From positions 772,819-836,818 of the forward strand of contig OX638318.1 in assembly GCA_951812585.1 (NCBI GenBank): a stretch of DNA of 64,000 bases. Direction: 5' to 3'. Every line of letters starts with the position of its first letter. The first letter of the stretch is position 1. Shown one piece after another: positions 62,013 to 64,000 of this stretch. This DNA is from Rhodothermales bacterium (GTDB lineage: Bacteria > Bacteroidota > Rhodothermia > Rhodothermales > Bin80). Under the pieces are notes generated by a model. That model saw nothing but the letters and a program-made list of their open reading frames with translations, made no database searches and had not been told where the DNA came from. Made by a program: the position numbers and the translations under genes.

Positions 62013-63353
62013 ATGTCCGCCATCCTAGATATTATCACGGCAAAACGCGACGGCAAGAAACTTACGCAGCATCAAATCGCCGCATTCGTAGATGGCTGTA
62101 CGCGCGGCACCATTCCTGACTACCAGGCGAGTGCATTCCTGATGGCTGCCTTCTGCCGCGGAATGGACGCAGATGAGACCGTGGCGCTGACACGCAGCAT
62201 GCTGAAGTCAAGCGCAACCTTCGACTTGTCCGACATTGATGGGCCGAAGGTCGACAAGCACTCTACAGGCGGCGTTGGAGACAAGATTTCACTGATACTG
62301 ACCCCGCTGGTCGCTTGTTGTGGACTTAAGATCCCGATGATCTCGGGCCGGGGCCTTGGCATAACCGGTGGGACCAAGGACAAGATGGATTCCATCCCGG
62401 GCGTGCGCACAGACCTGTCCATTGCGGAGCTGCGCGCGCAGCTTTCCGATGTAGGTGTAGCGATCATCGGGCAAACAAGTGCCATAGCCCCGGCAGACAA
62501 GCTGCTGTACGCACTGCGGGATGTGACAGCCACGGTCGACTTCATTCCGTTCATCAGCGCCTCCATCATGAGCAAGAAGCTCGCCGAAGGCCTGGATGGG
62601 TTAGTGTTGGATGTCAAGTGCGGGCGCGGCGCATTCATGAATACGGAGCCGGAGGCACGGCGACTCGCAGAGTCTCTGGTCACGATCGGGTTGGACTATG
62701 GGGTGCACACCTCCGCATTGCTCACCCGTATGGATCAGCCCCTAGGGCGCGCCATTGGAAACTGGATAGAAGTTGAGGCAGCCATCCGTTTCTTTGAAGG
62801 TGATTACGAGCCGGATGTCGCCGAAGTGACGTTCGCGCTGGCGGGCGAAATGCTTCATTTAGGCGGCCTTGTGGATTCTGCAGAGGCAGGACGGGCCATG
62901 GCAAGAGACACGATGAAGCACGCGCGGGTTGCAGACAGGTTTGCGGCAATGGTGGCCGCACAGGGCGGCAATCCCAAGGATGTGTTGCTGCCTGGAATCC
63001 GGCCGATCAGCGCTGCGCCGCACCTGGTGCGCGCCCCGGCGAACGCCGGCGGTTACGTCAATGATATGGATGCGGGCATGCTGGGCAGCATAGCGACGCA
63101 ATTAGGCGTGGGCCGCGCAGTCAAGGAGGACCCCATAGACCCGGACGCCGGTATCATGCTGCGCAAGAAGACGGGCGATGTGATAACACCCGGAGCGGTG
63201 CTTGCGCACTTCTATACCAAAAAGATCAGCCAGATCCAGGAGTTCCGCGATGACATCCTGGAGGCATACCAGTTCTCACCGAACCCGCCTGCCCAAAAGT
63301 CCGCAGTTATGGACAGGCTCACTGCCGACGGGTGGCAAGGATGGCCGTCTTGA
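62013..63353 (+). CDS. Pyrimidine-nucleoside (thymidine) phosphorylase
   Basis: A 446-residue family 3 nucleoside phosphorylase that splits thymidine and/or uridine with phosphate. The phosphate-binding motif KHSTGGVGDK (about residue 81), SGRGLGITGGTKDKMDSIPG and the C-terminal domain are all present. The sequence cannot separate thymidine phosphorylase (deoA) from the broader pyrimidine form (pdp). It belongs to nucleoside salvage, with the NCS2 permease encoded far away as a possible source of bases. Confidence 0.93.
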   Translation: MSAILDIITAKRDGKKLTQHQIAAFVDGCTRGTIPDYQASAFLMAAFCRGMDADETVALTRSMLKSSATFDLSDIDGPKVDKHSTGGVGDKISLILTPLVACCGLKIPMISGRGLGITGGTKDKMDSIPGVRTDLSIAELRAQLSDVGVAIIGQTSAIAPADKLLYALRDVTATVDFIPFISASIMSKKLAEGLDGLVLDVKCGRGAFMNTEPEARRLAESLVTIGLDYGVHTSALLTRMDQPLGRAIGNWIEVEAAIRFFEGDYEPDVAEVTFALAGEMLHLGGLVDSAEAGRAMARDTMKHARVADRFAAMVAAQGGNPKDVLLPGIRPISAAPHLVRAPANAGGYVNDMDAGMLGSIATQLGVGRAVKEDPIDPDAGIMLRKKTGDVITPGAVLAHFYTKKISQIQEFRDDILEAYQFSPNPPAQKSAVMDRLTADGWQGWPS

Positions 63354-63450
63354 TTCCACACGCGCACGTGCATCTTTGCACGCTGAAATTCCGTCTTATC
63401 GTTCAAGTGCGTATATTTTGCGTTCATGCTAAACTGTTGAGGTAGGTCTT
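63354..63450. promoter_or_regulatory. Spacer before pspA with a hairpin and possible promoter
   Basis: A 6-bp stem (CGTGCA 63367-63372, TGCACG 63377-63382, loop TCTT) follows the phosphorylase gene but has no T tract. TATATTTTG at about 63413-63421 is near the -7 consensus, with one base too many in the spacer. GAGGTAGG just before the ATG at 63451 is a fair ribosome binding site. Confidence 0.35.
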
Positions 63451-64000
63451 ATGTCCATCTGGGCACGATTCAAGCGACTGGTTCGCTCGGTTTTCGGCGG
63501 CGCAATCTCCGCGATGGAAAACCCGCGGTTGATCCTGGAGCAGAACATTCGGGAGCTCAACGATCAGGTCCCGAAGATGAACGAAACGATTGCGCAGGTC
63601 AAATCGGCTGTCATCCGCTACGAAAAGGCGCTGAGGCGGGTACAAAGCATGGAGGCAGGCTTGACGTCCAAGATCAAGGCCGCCATTCGTGGGGGTCGGC
63701 AGGACCTGGCACGGGAGTACGCCATGCGATTGGAGCGGGCACGCACCGAGGTAACGGAAACCTCGACGCAGCTAGGGCAGGCCAAAGCGGCCTATGAGAA
63801 AGCGTTGCAGGTCAAGGATGTGTTCATGCGTGACCGCAAGCGCAAAATCGAGGAGGCCAAGCACGCGTTGCGCGCGCATGAGCGTGCCAAGGTGCAAGCG
63901 GAGGTTGCCGGTGTGTTGGAGCAGTTTGAGGTGGCTGGTGTAGACCAGACCCACGGAGAGATGATCTCCCGGATTGACGAGGAGACTGCCCGTAATGAGG
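63451..64000 (+). CDS. pspA: Phage shock protein A / IM30-like (PspA), partial at window end
   Basis: The frame runs from the ATG at 63451 off the end of the window (183 residues seen). The N-terminus MSIWARFKRLVRSVFGG is the amphipathic membrane-binding helix. The rest is a long charged coiled coil (ILEQNIRELNDQVPKM, IKAAIRGGRQDLAREYAMRLE), as in ESCRT-III-like PspA/Vipp1. It protects the inner membrane under stress. No pspF, pspB or pspC gene is visible. Confidence 0.88.
   Translation, partial: MSIWARFKRLVRSVFGGAISAMENPRLILEQNIRELNDQVPKMNETIAQVKSAVIRYEKALRRVQSMEAGLTSKIKAAIRGGRQDLAREYAMRLERARTEVTETSTQLGQAKAAYEKALQVKDVFMRDRKRKIEEAKHALRAHERAKVQAEVAGVLEQFEVAGVDQTHGEMISRIDEETARNE

Overview
The window is GC-rich and coding-dense, and the gene content points to the phylum Bacteroidota, most plausibly the Rhodothermia/Balneolia side of it (inference from content; no 16S gene is present). 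The indicators are a TonB-dependent receptor followed by a DUF4249-type lipoprotein, a secreted FG-GAP protein ending in a type A T9SS sorting domain, several lipoproteins with beta-propeller folds, weak or absent Shine-Dalgarno sequences, and a few sites resembling the Bacteroidota -7 box TAnnTTTG.

Layout. (1) 1-6359, plus strand: the 3' end of a modular type I polyketide synthase (ER-KR-ACP-KS-decayed AT), a free-standing ACP, an Sfp-type phosphopantetheinyl transferase and an alpha/beta hydrolase. This looks like the end of a polyketide cluster. (2) 6552-26491: mostly housekeeping and accessory metabolism. It holds an NCS2 purine/pyrimidine permease with an unusual cytosolic tail, a heterodimeric ABC exporter pair with RNase Z encoded between its two halves, arginase, an MntR/DtxR regulator, tRNA-modification enzyme MnmD, a two-subunit aconitase X, two convergent haem c/beta-propeller lipoproteins, a class V aminotransferase, a putative molybdenum-carrier protein, LolA and an LPG-synthase-like membrane protein. 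(3) 26492-33950: an accessory island. It holds small secreted proteins, a Cys-rich leader peptide beside a 6-bladed propeller lipoprotein, at least one frameshifted gene, remnants of IS110, IS66 and IS1595 elements, an HNH fragment, two group II intron 5' regions that look nested, and two long homopolymer tracts. (4) 33959-47204: a minus-strand set (galactokinase, DHDPS-family aldolase, a kinase-M23-aminotransferase fusion) diverging from a plus-strand run (GcvT-like protein, two PYROXD2-like flavoproteins, HtrA protease, a lipoprotein, a MoxR/ChlI-like ATPase). (5) 47232-53525: TonB receptor, DUF4249 lipoprotein, family 2 glycosyltransferase, IlvE and a CAP-domain lipoprotein. (6) 54182-64000: two FG-GAP secreted proteins, an amidohydrolase-DUF2911 fusion, UvrB, ribosomal protein bL31, pyrimidine-nucleoside phosphorylase and the start of PspA.

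The most unusual items are the PKS whose acyltransferase has lost its catalytic serine, the nested group II intron arrangement inside an IS66 gene, the three-domain kinase-M23-phospholyase-like fusion in a probable catabolic cluster, the permease with a possible ATPase-like tail, and the peptide/propeller pair in the island. No tRNA, rRNA or CRISPR array was seen.
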